Source: Bacillus sp. FJAT-22090 (lineage in GTDB: Bacteria > Bacillota > Bacilli > Bacillales_A > Planococcaceae). Taken from it: 64,000 nt of DNA. Below are positions 17,538-26,766 of this stretch, piece after piece (positions within the stretch are counted from its first letter, which is position 1; each line of letters opens with the position of its first letter). The stretch is taken from contig NZ_CP012601.1 in NCBI RefSeq assembly GCF_001278755.1, forward strand, positions 2,666,001-2,730,000. The letters run 5' to 3'. A program made the translations under genes and the position numbers. The notes beneath the pieces were generated by a model, which did not search any database, was not told the origin of the DNA, and worked only from the letters and a program-made list of their open reading frames with translations.

Positions 17538-18286
17538 ATATACATCTTCCTTTTAAAAATCTTATTGGATAACCACATTAAAATTAGGAAATATACCACA
17601 CTAACTCCCATAGCTATAGCTAAAACATGAAAGTCTGGTACTAAATTGAAGTTTTCAATGGGTGTACCATTAGGATGGATTCCCATTGTTTCCGCTGGTA
17701 CCCTTAACATACTTCCCCAAGGAAGAACCCAAAAATAAGATTTTAAAGCGATAAACACTGAGCCGACGGCACCAATCAGGTTTATTAGAGTCGTCATAAG
17801 TACACCGATATACTTGCTTACAATTAAACTGAAAGGAATTAATGGTAAAGCAACAATCATTATGAACGCTGTTGTCATAATTACTTGGGGTATGATTGGC
17901 AATTCATTATATATTAGCAATGAACCCAATATAGACGCAGCAGCTATCAATACTGCCGAGATACATTGGTAAATTAAAATTACAACAACTTTAGAAAAAA
18001 ACATTTTGGATAAAGATATGTTGTTTGACAAAACGTTTTTATAATCACCAATTTTTTTCTCTTGATTAATATTCATCCCACATGCCATAGCCAAACCCAC
18101 AGGCAGGAAAAATATAGGCCAAAGATTATAAACAATTGTTAAAAAAACATTTGTAGACGGCTGTTGCTCCGCATATATATTTGAAAAAATAGCAAAGGCT
18201 AGAAAGAAAATTGGAATAGCTAAAAGTAATTTCTTCGATAAAGATGATTTCATTTTTAATAATTCAGCTTGAATAAAATTAGACAT
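17534..18286 (-). CDS. Lantibiotic-immunity ABC permease, MutE/EpiE (LanE) type
   Basis: 250 residues, six helices, beginning MSNFIQAELLKMKSS, a typical ABC-2 start. The block NQEKKIGDYKNVLSNNISLSKMFFSKV after helix 2 is the usual Glu-rich cytoplasmic loop of this family. Two bases separate it from the ATPase gene upstream and it overlaps the LanG gene by 4 bases, so stoichiometric translation is likely. Confidence 0.82.
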   Translation of the reverse strand: MSNFIQAELLKMKSSLSKKLLLAIPIFFLAFAIFSNIYAEQQPSTNVFLTIVYNLWPIFFLPVGLAMACGMNINQEKKIGDYKNVLSNNISLSKMFFSKVVVILIYQCISAVLIAAASILGSLLIYNELPIIPQVIMTTAFIMIVALPLIPFSLIVSKYIGVLMTTLINLIGAVGSVFIALKSYFWVLPWGSMLRVPAETMGIHPNGTPIENFNLVPDFHVLAIAMGVSVVYFLILMWLSNKIFKRKMYI

Positions 18287-18288
18287 AC

Positions 18289-18993
18289 TTATACGTCCTT
18301 TCTATTGCCTGAAGTAATTTCAAAGAACAAGTCTTCAAGGCTATCTTGGTGATTAAATTTATTTTGATATTCCAACTTGCCATTATGAATAATACCAATG
18401 GTATCTGATAAGATTTGTATTTCATTTAAAATATGACTAGAAATCATGGTTGTAACACCATCTTTCTTTAACTCGTTCAAAAGATTTCTTAATTCTCTTA
18501 TTCCTGCCGGATCTAATCCATTTGCTGGTTCATCCAAAACTAGAAATACTGGTTTTTTTATTAAAGCTAGAGCAATTCCTAACCTTTGTTTCATTCCTAA
18601 AGAGAACTCTTTTGTCTTTTTCTTACCTGTATTAGAGAGATTTACTTTTTTTAAAACTTCACTAATTTCCTCAAAAGGAATACCTTCCTGTAAACAAAAG
18701 ATTTTTAAATTGTCGTACGCACTTAGATTGCCATATATAGCAGGACCTTCTATGAGTGATCCAATCTTTTTTAAATCATCTCTTTTCCACTTCTCACCCT
18801 CAAATAGCACTTCGCCATTTGTTTCTTGGAAAATTCCACTTATTATTTTCATTAGTGTGGATTTACCAGCTCCGTTTAGTCCGAGAAGACCATAAATTTC
18901 TCCATAATTCACTTGCAGGTTTATGTCTGACAGCACTTTTTCGTTTTTGAATTTCTTTTCTAAATGTCTTGTTTCTAAAATGTAATTAGCCAT
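18289..18993 (-). CDS. Lantibiotic-immunity ABC transporter ATPase (LanF/BcrA-like)
   Basis: 234 residues: Walker A GLNGAGKST, signature SLGMKQRLGIALAL, Walker B VFLVLDEPANGLDPAG and a switch His (SSH). AAGGGGTTGTAATA precedes the ATG. First gene of the F-E-G-R-K operon; no lantibiotic precursor or modification gene is in the window, so this is an orphan immunity/resistance system rather than producer self-protection. Confidence 0.9.
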   Translation of the reverse strand: MANYILETRHLEKKFKNEKVLSDINLQVNYGEIYGLLGLNGAGKSTLMKIISGIFQETNGEVLFEGEKWKRDDLKKIGSLIEGPAIYGNLSAYDNLKIFCLQEGIPFEEISEVLKKVNLSNTGKKKTKEFSLGMKQRLGIALALIKKPVFLVLDEPANGLDPAGIRELRNLLNELKKDGVTTMISSHILNEIQILSDTIGIIHNGKLEYQNKFNHQDSLEDLFFEITSGNRKDV

Positions 18994-19128
18994 TATTACA
19001 ACCCCTTATCTTTATTTAATACAAGTATAGAAAATAAATATCAAGAAACTATAAGGAATGTATTTTTAATATGGACAAATAAGAATTGACTTATCATTTT
19101 TCAGTTAAGCTCATATTTCAGCATGAAA

Positions 19129-19166
19129 AAAATCCATCTTGAAAAGATTGATCAAAATGGATTTTA
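19129..19166 (-). terminator. Terminator after the oxidoreductase pseudogene
   Basis: AAAATCCAT and ATGGATTTT form the stem; on the minus strand TTTTTTTC follows. Confidence 0.65.
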
Positions 19167-19194
19167 ATTCTGAAATTATATATGACTTTAAATA

Positions 19195-20060
19195 AGTTCT
19201 ATTTTCGAGTATGTTATTCAGATTCTGCAATACAAAACGCATTTCTTTATTCCAGATATGCGCCCTTTAACGGAATAAGCAGCTCTATCCATTTGTTAAA
19301 ATCACCTTGCCTTGATGTCCATCCGAAGATTCAACAATCCGAATGGCTTCACTTATTTCCGATAAGTTGTAATATGATTCAGGTCTCATGAGCCTTATTT
19401 TTTTTATCTCTAATCAATGTAATTAAGTGGTTAAATGTCTCCTGCCATTCATTTGCTGAGACTCTTTTATTCCAATGCCGAAAATGAAATAATTTTGCAT
19501 TCACTTTTGTCTCATTTGTAATCTCGGCCCAATCCACTTGGATTCCTGAAAAAAGACCTAAAGTTAAGAAAGCGCCTTTAGAACGAACGCAAAATGCTAA
19601 GTCGTTACCATCTGGTCCTCCAATTGAATCAATAGTTGCATCGGCTCCATCCTCACCAGTCAAAGGTATTAGTCACACAAGAAGCACCGAGCTTTAGTAA
19701 ATCCTTTGAATATTTATCATTCCGGGTTATCGCAATTAATCGGAAGCCCAGAACTTTTGATAACTGAGCAAAAATGTGTCCAATAGCTGAACCGCAAGCA
19801 TTGACCAAAAGGACATCATTTGGTTTTAATTCTAACTTTTGCGTACAGATGACCCATGCTGTAATTGGATTTATGTACATTTATGCAGCTGTAAAATCAT
19901 CAATATAATCTGGAATTAATTACCACTGTATATTCAGCCGATGTTTTAACGAACTCCTGCCAAGTGCCTTCTCCCCTCAAAGGCAAAACACGCTTGCCAA
20001 TAAGACCTTGAGATACCGAGGAACCTACGTATTCAACAATTCCGATCCCTTATTTCTAAA
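19195..20060 (-). pseudogene. Zinc-type alcohol dehydrogenase/quinone oxidoreductase, several frameshifts
   Basis: Pieces of one medium-chain dehydrogenase follow in order on the minus strand but in different frames: an N-terminal domain scrap (GIVEYVGSSVSQGLIGKRVLPLRGEGTWQEF translation, about 19930-20045), the Rossmann entry (NPITAWVICTQKLELKPNDVLLVNACGSAIGH, 19653-19880), the middle (EDGADATIDSIGG, 19379-19663) and a short tail with more stops. At least three disruptions make it non-functional. The gene is longer and more decayed than its neighbours. Confidence 0.8.
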
Positions 20061-20210
20061 ACATCGTTAACTTGTACCTATACATATTTTTATGAAGGTT
20101 ATGTTAATGGCAAATATACCAGTGATCGAGGAAGAGCGACCAATGTATTTGTTAAAGAATCGGATGACTGGTTGTTGATTCACGAACATTTAAGTCCTTT
20201 GCCAAGATAG
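20040..20210 (+). pseudogene. C-terminal fragment of a SnoaL/ketosteroid-isomerase-like protein
   Basis: The plus strand is open to the TAG at 20208-20210 and reads as the end of a DUF4440/SnoaL-like domain (GRATNVFVKESDDWLLIHEHLSPLP). No start or N-terminal half remains; it abuts the decayed dehydrogenase, so two fragments are joined here. Confidence 0.5.
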
Positions 20211-20218
20211 TCAGAATG

Positions 20219-20251
20219 AAGAGGTATCTTAAAGAAAGATTCCTCTTTTTA
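20219..20251 (+). terminator. Terminator after the SnoaL-like fragment
   Basis: AAGAGGTATCTT pairs with AAAGATTCCTCTT (one mismatch), followed by TTT. Confidence 0.7.
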
Positions 20252-20301
20252 TTGTATATTTTTTTGTCAAATGCGACATAAAAACTCCCATTCTCTTCTT
20301 C

Positions 20302-20383
20302 AACTAAACTGCTTCTTTAGTTCAATAAGAAAAAAAGAGTTGCCGAAGCAACCCATGTTCTTAAACTAAAGCACCCGTTAGTT
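20302..20383 (+). repeat. attC-like repeat R7 (intact, short type, 82 bp)
   Basis: Left box at 20302-20322 (AACTAA, CTGCTTC region, TTAGTT), middle hairpin GTTGCCGAAGCAAC, right box AACTAAAGCACCCGTTAGTT at 20364-20383. The 36 bases before the left box are nearly identical to those before R23. Confidence 0.85.
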
Positions 20384-20410
20384 TAATAAGGAGCATTCAA
20401 CTTTGGTTGT

Positions 20411-20641
20411 TTGAAAAAACTTAGGATCAAAGTTAGACCCGTTACTATTCCAGAACTTCCAATCTATGACTTGATTATGGAGATGTACAGGGAAGTTTCG
20501 AATGCGATTGAAAAAGACCTGGGTATCAAACATGAAACACAGCAACTATTAATATTGAAGGACGGAAAAGGGATTTGGCAAGCGACCCATTATCATATCA
20601 AAAAGTCGGTTGTCAGTGATGCGATTAAGATGTATGTTTGA
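20411..20641 (+). pseudogene. Fragment of a YtxJ/BrxC-like bacilliredoxin
   Basis: The C-terminal two thirds reads like YtxJ (NAIEKDLGIKHETQQLLILKDGKGIWQATHYHI), the thioredoxin-fold bacilliredoxin BrxC. The N-terminal part with the redox CP motif (usually TCPIS) is missing or out of frame; the remaining start would be TTG without an RBS. A broken gene is the best reading. Confidence 0.6.
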
Positions 20642-20746
20642 TCGTTCACTTCCACAAACGTAAGGCAAAATTGAAAGATCCGCCACTAAAAAGTATTGTT
20701 CTCACGCTTTCCGGACGGCTCTTTCCTGAGGTCCCAACTCAACAAG

Positions 20747-21187
20747 TCAATGAACGATCAACACGGGGCATGACGACAACTGGGAAACTTTATGGCTGAC
20801 GCTGCCAAGCATGACTCCCTTCATTCCGCTAAGACCTCGGCTGCCAATAATAGTCAGCTCCTGCCCATGATCTTTTGCGTAATCCAAAATTTGAAGAGCA
20901 GGATCACCTTTAAGATGAACTGTTTCTATATAAATTCCCTCAGGAAATGCCTTCAATAGCTCGAATTGTGCTTTCTCTAATATTTCTTTGCTTTCCTTCT
21001 CTAATTTTTTCAATACACTCTCCAAATACTCCTCTGGAACATAGGTCAAACCCATCGTTACATTTTCCTTACTAACATTTACTAATGTTAAATGTGCATT
21101 TTTGTGGCGGGCAATCTCTATAGTGGCTTCTAAAATTTTACTGTTCAATCCTGATTCGTCTATTGCGACAAGAATTTTATTAAACAA
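20747..21187 (-). CDS. UspA-family universal stress protein
   Basis: About 146 residues: N-terminal NKILVAIDESGLNSK, a TLVNVS strand and the C-terminal nucleotide-binding motif GSRGLSGMKGVMLGSVSHKV. GGGAG lies 7 bases before the TTG at 21187, which is preferred to the GTG at 21196. It follows an MFS gene by about 25 bases on the same strand, so probably co-transcribed. Role in the cell is a general stress response; exact partner unknown. Confidence 0.88.
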   Translation of the reverse strand: MFNKILVAIDESGLNSKILEATIEIARHKNAHLTLVNVSKENVTMGLTYVPEEYLESVLKKLEKESKEILEKAQFELLKAFPEGIYIETVHLKGDPALQILDYAKDHGQELTIIGSRGLSGMKGVMLGSVSHKVSQLSSCPVLIVH

Positions 21188-21212
21188 ATTGTTCACTCCC
21201 TATTCAAATATA

Positions 21213-22433
21213 TTACAGTTTGACCGAACCTACAGTGCGATCTTTGCCCGCTCCTAAACCGAAGACTAGAATAAGAACGGATGCACCGACCAAAATTAAT
21301 AACGGAATCGTCCAGCTATCCGTCACGTCATGCAAATAGCCGAAAAGCGTTGGTCCTGAAGCGGCAAGCAAATATCCGACTGATTGAGCCATTCCAGACA
21401 ATTCAGCAGCCTGTCCTGCGTTATCTGTACGCAATCCGAAGAACATCATAGATAAACTGAAAGCAAAGCCTCCCCCTATTCCCAAAGCGATAATCCATAA
21501 CATGGTCATATTCGGACTTCCGTAAAGCAATCCAAGCGTTCCGATTAATAACAAAATCGACGTTACGATGACTAATGGACGTTGGCTGGACATACGCCCT
21601 GCAATGATTGGCACAATGAATGTAAATGGCAGCAACGCCAACTGCATAATGGAAAGCATCCAGCCCGATTGATCGGAATTGATTCCTTGTTCGACTAAAA
21701 TTGCAGGCAGCCATGCGATTAGTACATAAAACACCATGGATTGAAGTCCCATAAACAAGGTCACATGCCACGCTAACCCGGAACGCCACAAATTCACATG
21801 GCTTTCTTCTGTTTGATGATGGGAAGCAGATGCTCTTTCATTGCGGCGCTTCATTTGCGGTAGCCAAAATAAAATGGATATGAAACTGAGCACTCCCCAA
21901 ATGCCAAGAGCGCCCTGCCATCCATACCCTGCCCCGATTGCAATGGGGACACTAATACCAGAAGCGATTGCACCTAACAAGTTCATGGAGATGGAATAGA
22001 CACCCGTCATTAAACCAATCCGTTCGGGAAACCCCTGTTTGATAAGGCTTGGTAATAATACATTGGATACAGAAATTGCCAATCCAAGAACAGCAGTACC
22101 AACGTACAATGAAGTTATCCCTGACATTGAACGCAAAGTAATTCCGAATGTAAGAAAAACGATGGAAATTAAAATGACGGTTTCCATCCCATATTTTCGT
22201 CCCAATTTAGGCACAATAGGCGAAAATAGGGCAAAAGACAGTAACGGCAATGTCGTAATCATACCTGCCATTGTATTTGAAATATGAAGATCGTCTCTAA
22301 TGAAACTTACTAAAGGCCCTACTGAAGTTAAAGGTGCCCGTAAGTTGGCTGCAATGAATACAATCCCAACGACAATTAACCAAACTGCCGGTTTACTGTC
22401 GATTGCTTTTGAATTTATTTCTTTACTGCTCAT
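21213..22433 (-). CDS. MFS transporter of the CynX/NimT (YycB) type
   Basis: 406 residues, twelve hydrophobic segments. The family start AANLRAPLTSVGPLVSFIRDDL and the short ISNTMAGMITTLPLLSFALFSPIVPKLGRKYGME loop (motif A) match CynX-related permeases, which carry cyanate, 2-nitroimidazole or other small molecules. The gene is followed by uspA and preceded by a same-strand XRE-cupin regulator that may control it. Confidence 0.88.
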   Translation of the reverse strand: MSSKEINSKAIDSKPAVWLIVVGIVFIAANLRAPLTSVGPLVSFIRDDLHISNTMAGMITTLPLLSFALFSPIVPKLGRKYGMETVILISIVFLTFGITLRSMSGITSLYVGTAVLGLAISVSNVLLPSLIKQGFPERIGLMTGVYSISMNLLGAIASGISVPIAIGAGYGWQGALGIWGVLSFISILFWLPQMKRRNERASASHHQTEESHVNLWRSGLAWHVTLFMGLQSMVFYVLIAWLPAILVEQGINSDQSGWMLSIMQLALLPFTFIVPIIAGRMSSQRPLVIVTSILLLIGTLGLLYGSPNMTMLWIIALGIGGGFAFSLSMMFFGLRTDNAGQAAELSGMAQSVGYLLAASGPTLFGYLHDVTDSWTIPLLILVGASVLILVFGLGAGKDRTVGSVKL

Positions 22434-22677
22434 TATTTTCCTCCTAATTAAATTTCCAAATGTGTACCAAATAATATTTAGATTTGTAATACCATTTAAA
22501 TAAAAGTATATTATAGTTTACTTTTTGTGATAATAAAACAAACTATAATATATAACGTATATCCTGTCAAACATTTCATCTTTGAATTGTTTGATTTTCC
22601 AACAAAGCAAGAAAATCAGTAAAAAAAGCCCAATATCAAACTTAACGTTGATAAAGGACTTGCTTTAATAAAAGTAT

Positions 22678-23247
22678 TTAGACTCCATACTTCAATATAA
22701 TATGGAGAACGACAACTTCGTCGGAATTGTTTTCATATGAATGTCTCCCATCGGCGGGAAAACTGATTGAATCGTATTGATTTAATAGGTGTGATTCATC
22801 ATTGACCTTAATGGAAATGGTGCCCGTCATGACGGTGGCAATTTCCGTCGTATCGCGGTGATGCTTTTCAGGATGGTAGGAACTATTCGGCTGCAAGTAG
22901 GCCCGATACGTTTCCATTTCACTGCTTATGTTTTGAAATATCGGCTCAACAACCCAGTCTTTGTTATCCCCAGAGATTCTTAGCCCCTTACCTGCCCTAG
23001 ATAAATCCACACTATTTTCGGTCGAGAATAAGGCCATGATCGGTACATTCAAACTTTTCGAGATTTTCCAAAGCAATCCGATTGTCGGGTTCGTCTCTCC
23101 GCGTTCAATATTTCCAAGTGTCAGTTTGCTCACGCCGGACAGCTCTGACAGATCTTCTAAACTTAACTGCTGTTCTTTACGAAGTTTTTTCAGCACCGCC
23201 CCAACTTGTAAAACGACTTGTTTCTGATCATCGGTTTCACGGTTCAT
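22678..23247 (-). CDS. XRE-family regulator with C-terminal cupin
   Basis: 189 residues: helix-turn-helix (LSLEDLSELSGVSKLTLGNIERGETNPTIGLLWKISKSL, about 20-65) then a cupin with PEKHHRDTTEIATVMTGTISI and SFPADGRHSYEN. AGGAGGCTTTAT precedes the ATG at 23247; the upstream in-frame ATG lacks an RBS. Position immediately before the CynX-type transporter gene suggests it regulates that gene in response to a small ligand. Confidence 0.9.
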   Translation of the reverse strand: MNRETDDQKQVVLQVGAVLKKLRKEQQLSLEDLSELSGVSKLTLGNIERGETNPTIGLLWKISKSLNVPIMALFSTENSVDLSRAGKGLRISGDNKDWVVEPIFQNISSEMETYRAYLQPNSSYHPEKHHRDTTEIATVMTGTISIKVNDESHLLNQYDSISFPADGRHSYENNSDEVVVLHIILKYGV

Positions 23248-23347
23248 ATAAAGCCTCCTCTGCAATGTCATTTGAATTTGAAGTAGTTGTTTTCATTATA
23301 AAGCATTTTACCATGCAATACAGGGAGTGCGATCCGGTACATTACAC

Positions 23348-23390
23348 TAAAAGCCCTTTGATCGAGTAATAGGTCAAACGGCTTTTAGAT
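23348..23390. terminator. Bidirectional-looking terminator
   Basis: CTAAAAGCC...TTTGA pairs with TCAAA...GGCTTTTAG, between the XRE gene and the vanZ-like pseudogene. Confidence 0.65.
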
Positions 23391-23418
23391 TGTTCCGGTG
23401 GCCGCATTACAAATTCCT

Positions 23419-23756
23419 TCAATTATGAATCCATAATAACGCCACCAACACTAAAACTGCCACCCCTACTATGATAGAGAAAATCTCAATGGCCTTTTTA
23501 ACTTTTTCTTTGTTCTTAAGAATTTTGAAAAGGACAGTAAAAATACTGATTCCGATTGCTCTTCCAAACCGTTTAATAGGACATCATCAATATCGGTTGC
23601 GCTTATGACAAATATATATTGCACCATTTCGATAAAAGCCGAACATAGCTTTACTTTGTAAAAAGCATTCCGTTTCATATAACCTGCCCTATACTGCATA
23701 ATGTAAATACCCGCAGGAATAAACATTAACACGTTACCAATCGGATTTTCAGTCAT
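23419..23756 (-). pseudogene. VanZ-like membrane protein, frameshifted and N-truncated
   Basis: The start reads NPIGNVLMFIPAGI then AFIEMVQYIFVISATDIDDVLLNGL, the VanZ core. A frameshift near 23567 moves the rest (GRAIGISIFTVLFKIL, then VAVLVLVALLWIHN) to another frame ending at 23419. The usual first helix is absent although GAGGAG precedes the ATG. VanZ-like proteins contribute to glycopeptide tolerance; this copy is dead. Confidence 0.75.
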
Positions 23757-23931
23757 TTTTTCTCCTCAGTTATTTATATGTAATGTTTATTTTAACTCCC
23801 TTTTCGCTTCCGATTAACCATTTTCCTTCTACAAGAAACCTACACTTACTTTAAGTGTATTTTTTCACAATCCCTTAAATGTCCTTCACTAACTGACCCG
23901 ATTGTTGAACACAAGTTAAACAACACTCTTC

Positions 23932-24055
23932 AACTAACCTGCTGCGTTAGTTTAAGTGTAACATTTCACACTTGTTCACCGAAATTTATTTTGTTTTGGA
24001 CATAAAAATAGACCATCGAATTGACGGTCCTGATTATCTAAAGCACCCGTTAGTT
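23932..24055 (+). repeat. attC-like repeat R8 (intact, long type, 124 bp)
   Basis: Left box 23932-23952 (AACTAACCTGCTGC GTTAGTT region), long middle with AAGTGTAACATTTCACA and an AGACCATCGAATTGACGGTC hairpin, right box at 24036-24055. A further decayed box (ACTAACTGACCCGATTGTT) at 23888-23906 suggests remains of an additional copy. Confidence 0.85.
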
Positions 24056-24067
24056 GAATAACTAAGC

Positions 24068-24400
24068 TTATTTGTGATCCTCAATAGTTTCAATATCACT
24101 AAGAAAAATTAAACCATTTCTTTTTATCGTGTATCTTACGAAGTATGTCTTATCTTTCTGAATTAAATTCATTACCATTGGTCCCCTAACAATTACTTTA
24201 ATCTCTTCTTGATGTCCCACTGGGGCATTGGGGTTAAATCCCTTTATCCATGCTTCATTGTTATCGTTAGAATACCCTTTTTCAGTGACAGTAAAATCAG
24301 TTACTGTTAACACAGAAAAAAAAGAATTATAAATTAAAAAAACAATCAAAAAGGCAACAGAAATTGTTATAGCCGACAATAAAATTCTTTTACTCTTCAT
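24068..24400 (-). CDS. Membrane-anchored hypothetical protein
   Basis: 110 residues, unrecognised: a signal-anchor helix (ILLSAITISVAFLIVFLIYNSFF) and an exposed domain of beta-rich character (GHQEEIKVIVRGPMVMNL). GAAGGGGAATTTT precedes the ATG. The stop is 12 bases from repeat R8 and the start 17 bases from R9, a compact one-gene cassette. Confidence 0.7.
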   Translation of the reverse strand: MKSKRILLSAITISVAFLIVFLIYNSFFSVLTVTDFTVTEKGYSNDNNEAWIKGFNPNAPVGHQEEIKVIVRGPMVMNLIQKDKTYFVRYTIKRNGLIFLSDIETIEDHK

Positions 24401-24417
24401 AAAATTCCCCTTCCTTC

Positions 24418-24478
24418 ACTATCCTGCTTCGTCAGTTGAATAAGAAAAAGCGCTTTTGAAGTAAAGAACCCGTTAGTT
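24418..24478 (+). repeat. attC-like repeat R9 (shortened, 61 bp)
   Basis: Left box ACTATCCTGCTTCGTCAGTT at 24418-24437, a reduced middle AAGAAAAAGCGCTTTTGAAG, right box GTAAAGAACCCGTTAGTT ending 24478. The shortest two-box copy. Confidence 0.7.
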
Positions 24479-24694
24479 CTACAAAATCATTTACTTTTGT
24501 TCCGCTTTTTAAAGCGTAAAGATGAAAATTTTCTGTTGCTGGGGGTTCTGTGAAATTAGAGTTTCCCCCTGCCACTATTATGTGTATTATAGAGTTTGTA
24601 TTGAAGATAACTCTTCTAAAGAACCTTTGTATTTTAAATTGATGGTAACTAATAAATCCTAATTTAGATAGTTACAAACAAGGAGGATATCCTA

Positions 24695-25186
24695 ATGAGT
24701 AAAAAAGAAATCTTGCAAAATGGAGTCAATCAAGTTTTTTACGAAGAAGAATGGTACCCACCGATATCAGAAGCGTTAAAGAATCTTACCGCTGCACAAG
24801 CATGTTGGCAACCTGATGGAAAGGCCGCTAATACGATTTGGGAAAATGTAAACCATTTACTAACCTTTAAAGAGCGTTTACTTTCCCGCTTACATCAAGA
24901 TGACACATTTGTTGTTCCACAAAATAATGATGACACGTTTGTCCAAGGTGGAGCTAATGATGAAGATGCTTGGCAAGAAACAGTGAAGCGAACGCTTCTC
25001 GTACATGATGCCTTACAATCTTCACTAACATCCCTTCAAGAAGCAGAATTAGATCAACCTTCTCCTTCTCTGCCAGTTTGGCAACAGTATCTAAATCTCC
25101 TTTTGCACGATGCTTATCATACAGGACAAATTGTACAACTTCGTAAACTACAAGGTTCATGGCCAGCTAAGCGCTCATATTTATAA
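24695..25186 (+). CDS. DinB-family protein
   Basis: 163 residues; the four-helix DinB/YfiT fold is indicated by NTIWENVNHLLTFKERLLSR (first metal His) and the C-terminal LHDAYHTGQIVQLRKLQGSWP (two metal His). Such proteins bind a divalent metal and include thiol-dependent transferases. ATG after AAGGAGGATATCCTA. It is on the plus strand against the array direction and carries its own terminator. Confidence 0.88.
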   Translation: MSKKEILQNGVNQVFYEEEWYPPISEALKNLTAAQACWQPDGKAANTIWENVNHLLTFKERLLSRLHQDDTFVVPQNNDDTFVQGGANDEDAWQETVKRTLLVHDALQSSLTSLQEAELDQPSPSLPVWQQYLNLLLHDAYHTGQIVQLRKLQGSWPAKRSYL

Positions 25187-25254
25187 ACGATGCTTAAAAT
25201 TGCTTGAGTTCGCACACAACAAAACGATTTAAAAACAGATATAACTGTTACATC

Positions 25255-25302
25255 AAAAGCCCAATTTCTCAGTATTAACATTGAGAAATTGGGCTTTTTT
25301 AT
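25255..25302 (+). terminator. Terminator of the DinB-family gene
   Basis: AAAAGCCCAATTTCTCA and its exact complement form a 17-bp stem followed by TTTTTTATT. Confidence 0.9.
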
Positions 25303-25420
25303 TACTCCATAATAGCGTCCTTTAATAGAATACTTGATCTCAAGATAATCTTAAAGATATAAATAACGGCCCTTCTACTATTGCTCCCCTTGAACAAGAA
25401 GAAAGCCGCCACAAAATTAA

Positions 25421-25468
25421 AGAGAGTTGTATTATCAGCTCTCTATTTCACTAAAGCACCCGTTAGTT
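25421..25468 (+). repeat. attC-like repeat R10 (left box lost)
   Basis: Central hairpin AGAGAGTTG...CAGCTCTCT (25421-25444) and right box CACTAAAGCACCCGTTAGTT at 25449-25468; 69 bases past the stop of the methyltransferase gene. Confidence 0.7.
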
Positions 25469-25537
25469 TAAGTACAATACTTCACAATCTTTTTTACGCC
25501 TTTATAAACTAAATTCCTGAAAAATCAAGAAAATTAT

Positions 25538-26254
25538 TTATTTTATACTGTGAAAAATAAAAGATTTTGTTTTTGAAGTTGCTTGTTTAAACTCCCAATC
25601 TCCATAAACTTGAATCTGTGAAAAACCTGCTTTTTTTAATGATTCATAGATTGTTTCCTGTGTTCTAAATTTTAATTGCATTTTTTCATGAATAACTACT
25701 TCCCCCGTACGTGCTTTTTTCACCGTTTCATAAAACGTAAAAACATCGTCTACTAATCCCTCATATTGCGTCCAAATTTCAAGTGGTTCACCGTTCACCA
25801 AATCTGTTGCAACATCCGGTGCCGTGCCCTTTTCCCACTGTTCCCACGCCTTTGCTAATGGATTACGTGTATCAAAAATAAAGTGTCCTCCGGGTTTTAA
25901 TGCTCGATACGCATCAGCAACGACATTTTCCCAACTTTCCTCTGTAAGAAACACTTGTGCAACATTCGCTGTCATAATGATAGCTTCAAACGCATTTGTT
26001 TGTAAATTTGTACTATCACCAATAATCCATATCACTTCTCCTGGATACTCTTTACTTTTCGCATATTCAATCGCTTCTTCATTCGGGTCAATAGCTGTAA
26101 TCTGATAGTCTGCTTTCGCAAAATGAGTTGTCAATCTCCCTGTCCCACAGCCTAAATCAGCTATAGTTTTTACATTAATCTTCTTCAATAGTGCTAAAAA
26201 AAATTCATCGTCTTTGCCCCAGCCATTAACTTGGTCATACACTAGTGGAATCAT
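25538..26254 (-). CDS. SAM-dependent methyltransferase
   Basis: 238 residues, class I methyltransferase: motif I VKTIADLGCGTGRLTTHFA, acidic end of strand 2 (TAIDPNEEAIEYAK), motif IV region FEAIIMTANVAQVFL and post-motif GGHFIFDTRNPL. AGGAAGTAGGTAAATAA before the ATG. Substrate not deducible. Flanked by R10 and R11. Confidence 0.9.
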   Translation of the reverse strand: MIPLVYDQVNGWGKDDEFFLALLKKINVKTIADLGCGTGRLTTHFAKADYQITAIDPNEEAIEYAKSKEYPGEVIWIIGDSTNLQTNAFEAIIMTANVAQVFLTEESWENVVADAYRALKPGGHFIFDTRNPLAKAWEQWEKGTAPDVATDLVNGEPLEIWTQYEGLVDDVFTFYETVKKARTGEVVIHEKMQLKFRTQETIYESLKKAGFSQIQVYGDWEFKQATSKTKSFIFHSIK

Positions 26255-26560
26255 TTATTTACCTACTTCCTAAATCATACTTGTTTGTCCCCAACATGAA
26301 TCCTTCTTTCGTTCCCAGACCACGTTGTAAAACCTATACGAACTAACTATTGCTTTGAAAAGAGAAACTATATCTACTTTTCAATCACCTTTGTTACCTG
26401 TTTCATATTAATCAATCCTTTGTAAATAAAGTCACTCTTATTATATCTTAATTTTCTAAAATAATAATCTATTAGTGATATTAGAATATAAATGTGCCCA
26501 AAGCGTCGTTTGGTAACATTTCTTTACTTAGCGTTGTAAATCTGACGATAGTCCTTGTTG
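26255..26560. other. Gene-free 306 bases
   Basis: AT-rich; only short disrupted frames. Nothing beyond the likely promoter of the methyltransferase gene is seen. Confidence 0.5.
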
Positions 26561-26687
26561 CACTAAACTGCTGCGTTAGTTTAAGTGTAACATTTCACAA
26601 TGTTTCGCCGAAATCTACTTCTTATGTTTTGGTCATAAAAAAGACCATCGAAATGATGATCTTGTTTAACTAAAGCACCCGTTAGTT
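26561..26687 (+). repeat. attC-like repeat R11 (intact, long type, 127 bp)
   Basis: Left box at 26561-26581, TAAGTGTAACATTTCACA, hairpin AGACCATCGAAATGATGATCT, right box AACTAAAGCACCCGTTAGTT at 26668-26687. Followed by AAGTGAAATACTTCACA, itself a short inverted repeat. Confidence 0.9.
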
Positions 26688-26766
26688 TAAGTGAAATACT
26701 TCACATATGAAATATATTCATTCAATCTTAGACTTGATACCAAAAAAATTTTAAAAGCAATGTCGC

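Larger units (their letters stand above)
25187..25537. other. 351-base gap with terminator and repeat R10
   Basis: Contains the DinB terminator, an unassigned AT-rich 120 bases (25303-25420) without a convincing frame, and repeat R10. Confidence 0.5.
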
